A stretch of DNA of 64,000 nucleotides from Parus major (lineage: Eukaryota; Chordata; Aves; Passeriformes; Paridae). The notes under the pieces were generated by a model that searched no databases, was not told the DNA's origin, and saw nothing but the letters and a program-made list of their open reading frames with translations. Location of the stretch: assembly GCF_001522545.3 (NCBI RefSeq), contig NC_031799.1, forward strand, positions 44,678,981 to 44,742,980. The letters are read 5' to 3'. This document shows positions 37,501-47,100 of this stretch, one piece after another. Each line of letters opens with the position of its first letter. Within the stretch, counting starts at the first letter, position 1. The position numbers and the translations under genes were made by a program.

Positions 37501-40500
37501 GCTCCCACTGCACCCCCAGAAGGAGGAGGAAGAGGAGGAAGAAGAGTTCCTGCCTCGCTTGCTATTCCCTGACAGCATTGATGTACTCATGAAAGTAGAC
37601 AGGAAGTACAAAAAGAAGAAGAAAAAGCAGCAGAAGAAGCAAGGACTGCGACAGTTCAACGACCTCTGGGTTCGCATTGAAGAAAGGTAGCTAATGGCTG
37701 GGGAGAGGGAGGATGGCTTGTCATGCAAACTGGACTTTAACTTAGATGGTTTAATACCAACCCTCAAACTTCCTCAGCGGTAGATACATCCTCTGGACAG
37801 GATCTGACCTTCTTCACTGCTGTGATTATTTTTGAAGCACTTGCACAAAGTTTCTTGTGCTTTTAGTGGCAAAAAAGTTGTTTGTTTGTTTGTTTTGATG
37901 TTTGTTTTTTTTTCTTTGCATAGTTAGATTTGTGGAAAACTGGGCATAAAACAAGTGGAAGCCTTGTCTAGATCATTCTGTGTTTGGGTTTGAGGGATTG
38001 TGAGCATATGGCAGTCCTCTCTTTCATGGAAGGCTAGGTCCAGTGATAGATGATACAGATCAAAGCCTTGGACTGTTATCCAAAAGCTGCTGCATATGAA
38101 GAAACTATCATTCCTGGCATATGTTCTCCTTACACGTGGGCAATACTCATGCAGTATTTTCAATCTCTGTACTCTTTCAGCCTGAAAAGGCATGGTAGCC
38201 TAATGGATGGCAGAGTTTATATAAAAAAATCAGTATGTTGTGGGGCAGAGGATCATACATATCCCATACTTTTCATCCAAAAGGGCGTACTTACCTACAG
38301 CAACCTAAAAAAAAATTAATAAAAAAAATAAAATAAGAAAGGCAATTTTTCAGCCTGTGGTGAACATATACCTTAACATTTCCCTCCTGTCAGATAGCAC
38401 ACATGCCCTAATCTGCTTTGTTTTGTACTCTCTGTGTCTGTATCTCTGCCATACTTGGGCTGAAGGCATTAAATTTTTGTGATACCATAAACAATCAGAC
38501 AGGTTGAAGTGATGGGGATAAGTCTGACAGTTCTTGAAAAGAAGTCTGTACATTATTTGGATTCTTTCCCCTCTGAAGAATGCTTATTCCTGCTCCTCAC
38601 GTTACTGAGTAATGCAGAGTTCTCCTATGCCTTTCCTGTCAGGTCCCTGGATCCTAACTGTACCACGGCTATGAGTGATACATGGCTCAGGCTGGCCACA
38701 AGTGACTGCAGCAGCTGTTCTGTTTGAAGCATTCAGCCATTGTCAGATTTTTCAGACCACATTTCCTTCTTTGCTCCTTCCTTCAACCTTAGTATAAGTA
38801 TTTGGGAGACAAAGGGAGACAAATGCTCATGTAACATATTTTCTGATGTATCTGCACACAGTCCAAGATTCACCAATGTAACAAATCCTATATGATCACA
38901 CTTGATTCCATCTCTTAGTGTACTTTCTACTAATGTAGTTGATACTAGCTGAAAGTGAATGGATTTTTGGAGTTTCTGTTGATAGTCTTTTTAGCTGAGA
39001 TGCTAAGGAATGCCTGTCTAATCTCCCACCCTGCCTCCACAGTGCCATGTTCAGTGTTTCATATGCAGTTGCTCCCACAAAGTTTGGGGAAGTCAGTGGG
39101 CAGTGACTCTTAGATCCTTGTGCACTTGGAGTATCAAGCCTTCAGAAGAAGGGAGAAGATGGGAAGATGTGCTACTGTGACCAAATTGAAGGCACGTTAG
39201 GGCGGCATACTACATTTTAAGTACTGCCAGGCAGTAGTGAGGCAAAAGCAAAGCAAAGGATGGCAGCCTAGGAAACTACTGCATAAATATGGGAGCAGAA
39301 AATGCTGTTCTTCTTTTCTTCTTTTGATGTTTCCTTTCATCCACTACTATTTAAATCCTCCTCTGTGCTAGAAACTTACCCCAGTGCTAGGTGACACATG
39401 CTTTGTAGGGGTGACTCCGTAGCAGCAGAAAAGAGCTTAAACGTCTGGAGAAGGAGATGTTGCATGGCAGTACTGGGAGGGACAAACGATGCCTGGAAGA
39501 TCTCTGTGCCCATAGTGCCAAGGGAAAGCAGCTGTCTCTCTGGCAGGAGCCCCAGCTGGGCTTCTGTAAAGTCTGGGTTCTCTGCTGGGCTCTGCCACAG
39601 CACTCTGCTGCTGCTGGGCTGGGCTGACAGCCCCACCTCGCGGCACATCCCTTCCAGGGAAATTCAGCGCCTCTGGGCTCCAGCCTGCCTGTGCCTGGCA
39701 TGTCTGACTGGCAGTCTCAGCCTTTGCTCTAAACATTCCTCAGGGTGTGCCGACACAGGTAAAGCTGGGTTTCCTATGAAATGGGCCATTCACAGCTTTC
39801 AGGTTTACAGATGGGCTTGATGACCTTAAAGGTCTTTTCCAACCTACATAATTCTATGATTTCTCCTGTGAGCTTGAAAATGTGAAAGGTGCAGCTCAAG
39901 TGATTTAACAGTGCTGTAGTGGGCTTGTCAGAATGGCCTTGGTTCGTGCCCCTGTATCATCAGCTGCTGGCTGTATTTCCTTGATGTGCTGCCAGCTGGC
40001 TTCTCTCCAGCTATTGTTCAGACCTTCTGGGGAGCCCTTTGGGTAAGGAAGAGTAAAGTGTTTTTTAAAAGGATAGTAATTGCCTTCAGTTTTCCAAAGC
40101 ATTTTTGCTTAGTGGACTGAAATAAGACAAGAATGGTGCACAGCGGCTGGGGATTGGGTGCAGAAGAAACTGCTTGGTTTTCGTATTTGCCAGGTGGGCT
40201 TGCTTTTAGTTTTGTCCAGATTTGTTTTCAGGTCCTACACAGCACCATGTGGTCCTGGAGGTTATGTCAGTTGCACAGCTGTGGTGTCAAGCATTGCTTT
40301 CAGTCCATTGCCAAAGAGAACATCCTGTGTAGTATCTGACCCTTCTGACTCTTGGCCTTCTGTGGCGTATGATCTTCCACAGTTCAGGTCAGTTGGCGTT
40401 AGCAGCCTGGAGCACATCAGTTTCTCTCCTGCATCGTGTGTTGCCATTATGGGAGCTCAACTCATGTATGCTGTAATTCAGTTCTTGTTCATCACAATGT

Positions 40501-41370
40501 CAGAGTACTCTCTACCACTGTGAGATGCTCTGGACTGTGGTCATCTAGGATGTGTTTCTGGAAGCTGTTGTTCCTCTGCTTGAGGTATGTCATGTAAATC
40601 TTTGTAATTCCTGACCTGTTTAAGAGATCATACGGTATAGAAACAAAGTGGGTCCACACTACGGTGCATGGAGCATGGATGAGGAACATGCACTCAGAAA
40701 ACAGATGCCTCACTCCAGCTCAGCAAGTGCCCTTGCAGTGACAGTCCTCTGCAACAACACTTGTTTTCCTCTTACCTATTTTCTGCTTAGCTGACCGGGG
40801 CTAGGAGTATGGTCATCTTACCCACTGGACTGGCTGTGTGGGAGCAATGGGCAGGCTGGGTAGACTTGAGACAGGGCAGGTATTTTGGTGCTGTCATCAC
40901 CCTCCTCCATTTCTTCCCTGTTCCCTCTCAGGTCTTCACAGTTTGGCTGGGTAACACCTTGTCCTTGTGGGCTGGTGTGGGAGCTATCCACATGTGTGAG
41001 GGAGGGACAAGACAGCACTCTGCCATTTAGGAGGCACAGACTTTTGGTCAGTGTGTAACTGGTACAAGAGACCATTTGCATGGACCCAGAAAACTGATAG
41101 TGGATCACAGAGGCTGACTTCCTCCTGCTCTGTGGCTGTAGGGCAGTTGTGGGCTGGGTCAGGACTGATGCTCTTCTCTTGCCTTGCAGTGCTACTGATC
41201 CTCCTCCCCGGATCCGCATCATTAATGGATACATCACGGTCGAGCCCCAGCCCCGGGGCCACGGACGGTCCAGTCACACTCCTGCAGACACCAGCAGTGC
41301 TCAACAGCTTTCCCATACTCTCTTCCTTCCACTACTGACTTTGACTTTGCGTAAGATGATGATTCATTGA
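16450..41370 (+). CDS. TRABD2A: TIKI-family Wnt-cleaving metalloprotease, 3' five coding exons (partial gene)
   Basis: Joined coding exons are 16450-16596, 18730-18904, 31980-32070, 37435-37686 and 41190-41370, giving 281 codons and a TGA stop. TIKI proteins are membrane-anchored metalloproteases that cleave amino-terminal residues from Wnt ligands and so antagonise Wnt signalling. Visible features, numbered from the first residue in the window: C-terminal half of the TraB-like domain (1 to about 138), the second GxxH motif GAGH at 106-109, three N-glycosylation sequons (NQT, NAT, NNT), an acidic then basic low-complexity linker (168-207), the conserved [13 protein letters not shown] block (about 210-222), and a short hydrophobic tail ([10 protein letters not shown], 266-275) near the C-terminus. 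The first GxxH motif and the signal peptide are upstream of the window. TRABD2A is preferred over TRABD2B because [18 protein letters not shown] and [12 protein letters not shown] look like the A paralogue from memory; the [11 protein letters not shown] block is closer to B, so the paralogue is not certain. Confidence 0.9.
16597..18729 (+). other. TIKI intron, 2.1 kb, phase 0
   Basis: Bounded by the donor GTGAGT and an acceptor TTTAG with a pyrimidine tract just upstream (CTTTTTTTTTCTACTTTAG). I see no recognisable mobile element, RNA gene or further exon. Poly-T runs occur near 18250-18262 and 18712-18720. Confidence 0.85.
18730..18904 (+). CDS. TRABD2A: TIKI protease, second coding exon in window (58 codons + 1 nt)
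   Basis: The exon is 175 bp, entering in phase 0 after TTTAG (acceptor AG 18728-18729) and leaving in phase 1 before the donor GTATGT at 18905. It encodes [10 protein letters not shown], then the very conserved [19 protein letters not shown] block, then an amphipathic stretch and the hydrophobic core strand FFFAFGA. The last base (18904) is the first base of the glycine codon in the GAGH motif, which is completed in the next exon 13 kb away. NAT is a second N-glycosylation sequon. No frameshift or stop is seen. Confidence 0.94.
22155..22179 (+). other. Perfect 10-bp hairpin in the 13-kb intron
   Basis: AAATCTGTTA (22155-22164), loop of five A, TAACAGATTT (22170-22179). It is in AT-rich unique DNA upstream of the CR1 copy. 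Confidence 0.9.
22748..24020 (-). mobile_element. CR1 LINE fragment, antisense, degraded
   Basis: Reading the + strand gives the reverse complement of CR1, from the 3' UTR (CCCTCTGCTCAGAGCAGGAT) through phrases typical of avian CR1 (CATTGCCTCTTGTCC, GAACTGGGGAGC, CCATTGGCTGCCTTTGCCAC) and into pol-derived sequence (CCTTCTTGAAGACAAGAGTT). Part of the region between 3' UTR and pol, near 23400, appears to be missing. The copy is diverged, with many small indels, and encodes no intact protein. Placement inside the 13-kb intron is on the strand opposite to the host gene. Boundaries are approximate. Confidence 0.85.
28251..28288 (+). other. Two adjacent perfect hairpins sharing a TTTAGCAAAT-like core
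   Basis: First stem: AAATTTAGCA (28251-28260), loop ATT, TGCTAAATTT (28264-28273). Second, immediately after: CCATTT, loop AGC, AAATGG (28274-28288). The TTTAGCAA word occurs in both, so the two halves can also pair alternatively. Confidence 0.9.
31544..31735 (-). mobile_element. CR1 LINE 3' fragment, antisense
   Basis: The + strand reads ATCACAGAACCAGTTAGGCTG, then GACCTCTGAGATTATA, CAACCTTTGACCAACCACCA and GGGATGGTGACTCTACCACC followed by TCCCTGGGCAGG. This order is the reverse complement of the avian CR1 3' UTR down to its terminus. It lies about 240 bp upstream of the exon that starts at 31980. It is a short 5'-truncated copy with no coding capacity. Confidence 0.85.
31980..32070 (+). 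CDS. TRABD2A: TIKI protease, third coding exon in window (91 nt)
   Basis: The acceptor is CTGCAG ending at 31979 and the donor is GTAATG at 32071. The exon enters in phase 1 and completes GGT (Gly), so the peptide reads (G)[29 protein letters not shown]. It supplies the histidine of the second GxxH motif, a presumed metal ligand by analogy with the TraB/TIKI family, and the NNT sequon. It leaves with two bases (AA) that join C of the next exon to give Asn. REGYEVEH is the part most suggestive of the A paralogue. Confidence 0.94.
32224..32480 (+). repeat. G/T-rich low-complexity tract with G-runs
   Basis: Roughly 250 bp of almost pure G and T on the coding strand, including GGGGTTGGGGGGGGGTGG at 32305-32322 and long T runs. 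It starts about 155 bp after the exon ending at 32070. Several G-runs of three or more within short distances give quadruplex potential on the transcript. Open frames here (phenylalanine, glycine and tryptophan rich; lysine, asparagine and threonine rich on the complement) are composition artefacts. Confidence 0.95.
33515..33532 (+). other. 18-bp perfect palindrome
   Basis: CCTGTGCTTAAGCACAGG reads identically on both strands with no spacer. It is in unique DNA of the 5.4-kb intron. It could be a dimeric protein site or chance. Confidence 0.9.
35352..36990 (-). mobile_element. CR1 LINE, long antisense copy with pol remnants
   Basis: The + strand begins at the CR1 3' terminus (GGAATCATAGAATGTTAGGG) and proceeds backwards through the 3' UTR and into the reverse-transcriptase region. 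The complement strand encodes recognisable CR1 RT fragments at about 36648-36466 ([10 protein letters not shown]) and 36499-36230 ([23 protein letters not shown]). The frame is broken between these pieces and by further indels, so the copy is dead. It is the least degraded CR1 in the window. The 5' end near 36990 is approximate. Confidence 0.92.
37435..37686 (+). CDS. TRABD2A: TIKI protease, fourth coding exon in window: charged linker and RQFNDLWVR block
   Basis: The acceptor is CCTCCAG ending at 37434 and the donor is GTAGCT at 37687. The exon is 252 bp. It begins [10 protein letters not shown], passes through a proline- and serine-containing linker, then an uninterrupted run of eight glutamates (37523-37546), then [15 protein letters not shown], a lysine/glutamine-rich tract (37604-37642), and ends with the conserved [13 protein letters not shown] block. 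The linker is the fast-evolving part of the family between the protease domain and the membrane tail. The Glu and Lys runs are coded by GAG/GAA and AAG/AAA repeats, so they may vary in length between individuals or species. Confidence 0.92.
39430..39790. other. GC-rich stretch within the last TIKI intron
   Basis: Richer in G+C than the flanks, with scattered CpG (CTCGCGGC, AGCGCC, GTGCCGAC, AAACG) and open frames up to 140 codons on the + strand and about 100 on the complement. It is not recognised as a gene and not long or dense enough for a typical CpG island. It ends where the CR1 3' terminus at 39808 begins. Confidence 0.4.
39808..39862 (+). mobile_element. CR1 LINE 3' terminus, sense
   Basis: TTGATGACCTTAAAGGTCTT followed by TTCCAACCTACATAATTCTA and TGAT is the characteristic 3' end of a CR1 element in sense orientation. 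Only about 55 bp are clear. The GC-rich DNA upstream may or may not belong to the same insertion. Confidence 0.75.
41190..41370 (+). CDS. TRABD2A: TIKI protease, last coding exon with C-terminal tail and stop
   Basis: The acceptor is CTTGCAG ending at 41189. The first base T completes AGT (Ser) with the AG left from 37685-37686. The exon encodes about 59 further residues, starting [20 protein letters not shown], followed by a Ser/Thr/Gln-rich stretch and the short hydrophobic tail [10 protein letters not shown], then RKMMIH and TGA at 41368-41370. TIKI proteins are held at the cell surface by a C-terminal hydrophobic segment. The segment here is only about ten residues before the basic pair, shorter than a usual membrane span, so either anchoring is weak, the GPI/TM signal is atypical, or another last exon exists. 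Confidence 0.88.
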
Positions 41371-41910
41371 AATGCAGGAGGACCCAAGCTGCAAGACTCT
41401 TGCCTTAAAAATAATGAAAAAGAAAGAACTTATTAAAAAAAAAAAGAAATGGAAGACTATGCGTGGGACACCTATTCTTTGGGGTGTTCTTAAACTGCCT
41501 CCTTTTCCTGAGTCCGGATCATTAATTCTGTTGATGGGTTTGACCTGCCCAGTACAGGTGAAAGTATTTTAATGAAAGTGTTATTTATCCTTCTCTTGCA
41601 GAAGAATGATTTCTTGTTATCCCATAATACTTTGGGGAGATTATAATGCCGCTGTAACATAGCTGTTGTTTAGCTGTTTGAGCCCAACTGAAGTGCATAA
41701 TTTTCACCTTCAGTGCCTTGTGAAAATATTTACACACCACTGACTTATTTATTAGAACAGAATATTTTGATCATATAAGCACAGCTAGGAAGGAGAGTAT
41801 TTTATGTCTCTACTGGTAATGCTTGTAATTTTTGCTTTTTAGGGCTCCAGATTACATATAAAGGTTCACATCAACACCTACAACAGAATAAAACAGTGAA
41901 GACTTGTGAA
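41371..41910 (+). other. Probable 3' UTR of the TIKI gene
   Basis: This follows the TGA directly and runs to just past the first AATAAA. It is moderately AT-rich, with A-rich coding-strand sequence at 41415-41450 and no recognisable mobile element. The end is an inference from the polyadenylation signal; later signals at 42711 and 43811 would give longer UTRs. Confidence 0.6.
41887..41892 (+). terminator. Polyadenylation signal AATAAA (first downstream of the stop)
   Basis: Canonical AATAAA about 517 bp after the stop codon, followed by a T/G-rich stretch (41917-41938, including CTGTTGTTGATTTGGTG) that fits a downstream element. Cleavage would fall near 41905-41915. Confidence 0.55.
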
Positions 41911-42350
41911 AAGGATGTTTCTGTTGTTGATTTGGTGCTATTTAAGATGGGCCCTCCTGAACCTCTAGTGGCCAGGCAAGTCTCTAAAGTGCAAATTAAT
42001 GTACATTTAAGAAGAAACCAATTCCATGGGAACTTCACAAATCATAATGTTGGAGTCTTCCAAAATCAGTTCTCAAGAGGTGATTTGCACGGTTAAGACT
42101 TAATTCTAGAAAATCCTTTCAAGTTTTCTACTGAGTTCATTGCTCAGACTTTCCAAATTTTTTTAAGGCCTTTGCTATCTGTGTGAAGTAGATGTGTTGT
42201 TGACTGTCAAATGTAAAGAAACTTGGAAGTGGTGATGAATTTTCTGTGTTTGTACAGGACATCCTCTTGTGATCACACTTAATTCAATTTGTGAGCAATA
42301 TTTCACCCCCATCACTTAGCAGGGTTTCATTGCTTGGGAAGATAATCTTA

Positions 42351-42373
42351 AATTTCACCCACTGGGTGAAATT
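42351..42373 (+). other. Perfect 10-bp hairpin downstream of the stop
   Basis: AATTTCACCC (42351-42360), loop ACT, GGGTGAAATT (42364-42373). Every stem base pairs. If a distal polyadenylation signal is used, it lies in the 3' UTR. Confidence 0.9.
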
Positions 42374-42710
42374 GGGTGAACTTCGAGCCAATGTGTTGAC
42401 TAGCGACTTGCAAATACAGTAGTCACCTTCTCCAGTGAGACAACAAACCTTCAGGTTTCCTTTCCCATGCCTTTACATATACTTCACTGCTTTTTCCATT
42501 GCCTGTAAACAGTTCTTTTTCATAGCTTCCCTATAGCCCGTTAGGGGAGGAACAAAAATGGTTCCAGCTTTCTTAACAGGCTTTTCATCTCTTGATCTCA
42601 AATTTCTGTCCACCTTTCAGAAGGGCTGAACCTGAACACAGCCTCAGTTTGCTGAGGAAAACAGAGAAAGGAGAGGCTAAGTGTCACAGTTAGCAGGAGC
42701 ATTGTGGGGA

Positions 42711-42716
42711 AATAAA
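42711..42716 (+). terminator. Alternative polyadenylation signal AATAAA
   Basis: Second canonical hexamer downstream of the gene, 1.34 kb after the stop. The following sequence is less clearly G/T-rich, so it is weaker than the first. Confidence 0.25.
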
Positions 42717-42839
42717 TGTATCTGTTCTAGAGTAGAAGACAGCACAATCTCATTGTATATTCTTACACATAATACTGCAAGACTTTGAGTACCTGAATGC
42801 ATTCTGGCTTCCTTGGCTTTCACAGGCTGATTATGTTTT

Positions 42840-42847
<8 letters not shown>

Positions 42848-42902
<55 letters not shown>
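42848..42902 (+). repeat. (CT)27 microsatellite
   Basis: About 55 bases of perfect alternating T and C, downstream of the TIKI gene. On the complement it codes an artificial Arg-Glu repeat. Length is likely to vary. Confidence 0.97.
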
Positions 42903-42905
<3 letters not shown>

Positions 42906-43031
42906 TGATCTTTCACTGGTCACAGACCTGGCAGGGCTGGAGCTTTTTTTCTTGACCTGAATGTGACCTGAAGGGAGCAGATTCTGTGAGTTGTAGGTTA
43001 CTTACAAAAATGCACTGCAGGCCTGACAAAC

Positions 43032-43300
43032 TGGGCAGATAGGATGATAGAATGTTATGGTTTGGTTTGGTTCAGTTTGGTTTGGAAGAGACCTTGGAAG
43101 AGACCTTAACAGTTCATCTCATTCCAACCCCATTGCTGTACATCGGGACACCTTCCGCTGGACCAGGTTGCTTAAAGCTCCTCCTTGAACTCTTCCAGAG
43201 ATGGGTCATCTACAGCTTCTCTGAGCAGCCTGTTCTGGTGCCTCATCATCCTGACAATCCGTATTTGCCTGTTTACCAGCACGTCTGGCCAACACAAATG
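43032..43300 (-). mobile_element. CR1 LINE 3' fragment, antisense
   Basis: Starts at the CR1 3' end (GATGATAGAATGTTATGG), is interrupted by a short GGTTT-type expansion (43058-43084) and continues with CR1 phrases CATTCCAACCCCATTGCTGT, GGGACACCTTCCGCTGGACC and GAGCAGCCTGTTCTGGTGCC. It is downstream of the TIKI gene, antisense and 5'-truncated. No coding capacity. Confidence 0.85.
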
Positions 43301-43810
43301 TCACACCGGAGTGTGTACTGCATTTGCTAGTCTATGCTAATCTTGGTATTGCTTCTCTTCCCGCTGTCCTCTGTCCTGAAGAACTGCATGATGGAAGTGT
43401 GGCACAGGTCCAAAGAGCACTGCAAGCACTGGGAGAAAGTGGTTGAAGCAGAATTTTCATTTCTTTTCTCCATTACAAAGCTGCTGTGAAAAACAGTGCC
43501 AGGCTGCCTTTTCTCTTTGTTTTCTCCTCCGTGGTGGCTCCTGAGCTTCATCTCTGTGGGGGTAACTGGGTTTAATGAAACAACCATCAATGTTTTTCTT
43601 AGGTTGGCATGAGGAAAGAGTGGTTATAAAATGCTCTGAAATAGCAGAGACTTGAAGTAGCACTGTGGATAATTCAGTTCTGGTGGTGAAATTCATTTTG
43701 TAGCCTGTTTCCAAGTACCTGACTGTCAGAGAAATAGAAATGTACTTAAACTGTGATGGATTGTGTGCCTACAGAGGCTGCATCCTGAGAGCCTTTCTGC
43801 AAAGTAACCG

Positions 43811-43816
43811 AATAAA
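43811..43816 (+). terminator. Alternative distal polyadenylation signal AATAAA
   Basis: Canonical hexamer followed within 15-45 bases by GTTTTTGAGGGTCTC and GGGCTTGGGTTG, a good G/T-rich downstream element. Use of it would give a 2.4-kb 3' UTR that includes the CT microsatellite and a CR1 piece. Confidence 0.3.
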
Positions 43817-44102
43817 GATGTTTTTGAGGGTCTCATGGGCTTGGGTTGATACTTGTGAACTAACCTAATGGTTCCAATCCCTCACTTTTCCTTCCAGATC
43901 AGTCACTGCTGATTGTCCCCTCTGCTCCCCCAACCCAGTAGCAGCTGGGTAGTACCAGCAAGAGGTCAGAGGACCAGCTTTCTACACGTGGACACTCAGG
44001 AGGAACTGCTTCTGGAGTCCCAAGAAAAATGGAGCAGAGCTACTGCCTTTTTTACTCAAAGATAGCTCTGAGATGAAAGTGTTGGCTGACGTTTTCAGCT
44101 CT

Positions 44103-44115
44103 CTGCTAGAGGGCG
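44103..44115 (+). promoter_or_regulatory. CTCF-like motif, plus strand, downstream of the TIKI gene
   Basis: CTGCTAGAGGGCG matches the CTCF core at 11 of 13 positions, with the central YAGRGGGCG perfect. A second, weaker complement-strand match (CCACCAGGAGG) lies about 25 bp further on. Confidence 0.4.
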
Positions 44116-47100
44116 TTTGGAACCATAGCTCCTCCTGGTGGCCTCTTAACCCCCTCTGAAAAGTTGGCTAGGGAGTCATGCTCTCTGTGGAGGTGGCCTT
44201 TTTAAAGAAAAGGTAGAAATCAGATACTTTGATTATGTTCAGATTAGCAGTAGAGAAAAATAAGATGCCCTCTTTTCAAGTCGCATTGCAGTAGATATGC
44301 AGCTGCACGCAGTCCCACATTATATTATTGTGATTTTCCACCAGGCTTTTCAGGTCATCACAAGAAATACATTTCGTATGTCTGATTTTAATATAGTGGA
44401 ATAAGTGTAAATGCACTTGGCCCTTCCCAGAGCTTGGTAGCAGGCAAGGCTCTTCTCTGATACCTTCCAATGGTGGGTTTGGACCTCAGTTGTGTGTGGA
44501 AAGCACGAGAAGTTTTGTGCTGGACTTTTGCAACAAGATTATTTGCCAATATAGCTTCAAGGATATAAACTCACACCTAAGTAGAGAAGTGGAAAAAGGT
44601 CATCGAAAATACTGGAGCAGAAATGCTACAAGCAACAAGAATCTTGAATATCAGTTTCCTGCCCTGGAATGGAAGGCAAAAAACGTGTAACACAAGTACA
44701 GCAGCCCTCTGTCTGTCTTCGGGATTTAATGTTTCCAAGCACTTTGCTGCTGTGCAAACACCCCAGCCGTGCTGGGAACTTCATCACTACGCAGGCATCC
44801 CATACCCCCGCTCCTGTGGGATGTGCATGGATACAGCCTGCTTTCCCCACAGCATGAGTGCCAGCTTCTTAAATGACAGTGCTACTTGAGTTTTTTGCAG
44901 TGTTAGCTTGCACTGCTACCTGTGGAAGTAGAATATAGTAATCAAAATACTGCTTGGCAGAGGAACTTATTCTCTAGAAGGTGGCTTGGGAGCAGTGTCA
45001 CTGGTGAAGTTCGTTCGCATTAACAGCAATACAAGAAAATGCAGAGTCTTTGCAGCAGAAATCACCAAACATTGCCTAAGATGCATTCATGTCTTGCCAA
45101 AGGATCATGGGCTGGCAGAAGAGCCTCTTCAAGTTTGCTCAAGATTTTTCAAGCTTGATACTTAAACTACCTGGATGCATGGAAACTTACACACACTAAA
45201 AGTACTATACTCAGCAGAATTCACTGCATTGTTTATTTATTTAGTGTGGGTACACTTGTCTATTACCTGCTTGGGAGGTAAATCTGTAGTGTTAGAGTTG
45301 TTTTCCATGGTAAGACTCAAATTTGAGGAAAATCAGTTGTGTTTCAGAATTCTGAAAACACCTTTTTTTCTTTTTTTTTTTTTTTTGAGCCCAAGAGCTG
45401 AATAGCTATAAAGGAAATTAGGCAAGTAGAACAGTTTGCAGAAGAGCTGGCAAATACTGTATCAACAGTTCATCACCTACTCAACAGGAATGGAAACTGA
45501 TGATCCATGAAGTGTTTAGGTGTACCACTGTGAATGAATACACCATAAATTGCCCAGGAATTATGATGTAAATGATGAAGTACAGTACAGAGATTGGTTT
45601 ACAGACTGAAAATTGACAAAAAGCCCTTTCCAAAATTTCAATGGCAGTTGCTAAAAAGAAGTTGAATATTCCTCAAAATACCCAGCGCTTTATTCTAAAC
45701 AGAATTTATCTGTTTAGTCTAGTCTGTTTTCTCTAGTAATGTGTTCAAGCTTTACATGGAGTTTCTTGCACCTGAATTTCATTAAAATTTGTTTTTCAAT
45801 CAAACTTGTTTTAAAAGTTCTTCGTGTCTGCAGTTTGGCAACTGCATTTCTCAATGTGTTGGTTCTGATTTTTTTGGTTGTTTGTTTTTGGGTTTTTTTG
45901 TTGTTGTTTTGTTTTTGTGTTAATGCAGAGTAGATGTGCTGTACAACTGGAGGTTGTATGAGGTGTTTATGTCTGTTCTCTGTGTGGAAAAAGCTAATGC
46001 ATTAGAGGTCTCTGTAGCCTTGCTGCATGCAATCAGCTATTACTGGCATAACCCACACCTCTGTCTATCCACTACTGCCACCTGGATCCTGAATCCTTTT
46101 TCATGTGTCACGAGTCTCCTACTCAAAGTTTCCTACAGTCAGCAGATCCAGAACTCACATGGTGATCTCACAGGTCCCATACAATCACAGGTCCCCTCAG
46201 TTACCAGCACTGCTCCTCTGCCTCCTTGGTCCCTCTGCTCAGACCCAGCACCTTCTACTTGCTGACAGGTACAACTTGAGGTTTGCCAGTGAAGTACACC
46301 CCCCAGCTGCCCACACGGGGTTGGCAGAACATACAGACCCTCTTCTGCCCCACGGCAAATGGTGCCAAGCAGATGTGCCTGAGACTTGGGGTCTCACTCC
46401 AGCAAGCTGAAGCTGAGCCCCTCACGTGCTTTGTTCTCCCTCACAGTTACTGTTTTTCAGGATGGCCACTGTTTGTGTCATGGTGGCTGGTGGCAAAGAC
46501 CACCACCCACTATATGAAGGAAAGACTTAATAATGAGGGTAGGATCAACTTCAGTGATCAGGCACAAGGTATGTTCAGGCAAGTGTACTGACCAGCAAAC
46601 CAGACCCTTTTATACCACTTCCTGTCTTCTCCCTTTCCTTGTTTCTCCTCAGTCCCCTTTCACTAAAAGTTCTTGTGTAAATTTTTCGTACTCACTACAC
46701 CTCTCCCCTTGAACATTTCAAATCCTCACAATCCTCATATGTTTTTCCTTTCTTAACAGTTATGAAGGTGGCCATTACCAAAGCTGGTCCTGGGAGTTTA
46801 TTTCAATCATCCATCCAATAACTAAAAACTTTTAATCCTTCATCATCTCTCTTATCTGTTGTCTATCAGGTTTGTCTTTATATGTTCTTGATTATCACTT
46901 CCCCTTTCGTTTGTTTTCCCCTTTGCACTGAAGAAGTCCTTGATTGAGATTAATTGGACAGATGCTCTTACCTTCACATACCTACAGCACAAGACATTTT
47001 CCCAGTAGAATGACAAAAAGACAAGTGATTTTTATTGTTAGCAACTTGGATTTGAGTCATAGGAAGTGTACAGGTAAGGGCAAAAAGAGTATCAAACTCA

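Larger units (their letters stand above)
37687..41189 (+). other. TIKI intron, 3.5 kb, phase 2
   Basis: Donor GTAGCT, acceptor TTGCAG. It contains a (TTTG)n/poly-T run at about 37878-37917, an A-rich run at 38307-38338, a GC-rich, CpG-containing stretch at 39430-39790, and a CR1 3' end at 39808-39862. Open frames up to 140 codons lie in the GC-rich stretch but have no family resemblance I can recognise. Confidence 0.8.

Noticed and set aside
39398..39820. A 140-codon + strand open frame.
   Set aside because: It lies in a GC-rich part of the last intron, has no recognised domain, and its end runs towards a CR1 3' end.
16450..41370. Assignment to the paralogue TRABD2B.
   Set aside because: The [11 protein letters not shown] block fits it, but the longer protease part looks more like TRABD2A. 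Only an alignment can settle this, so the symbol is given with reserve.
42677..42916. Complement-strand frame with a long Arg-Glu repeat.
   Set aside because: It is the (CT)n microsatellite read in one frame.
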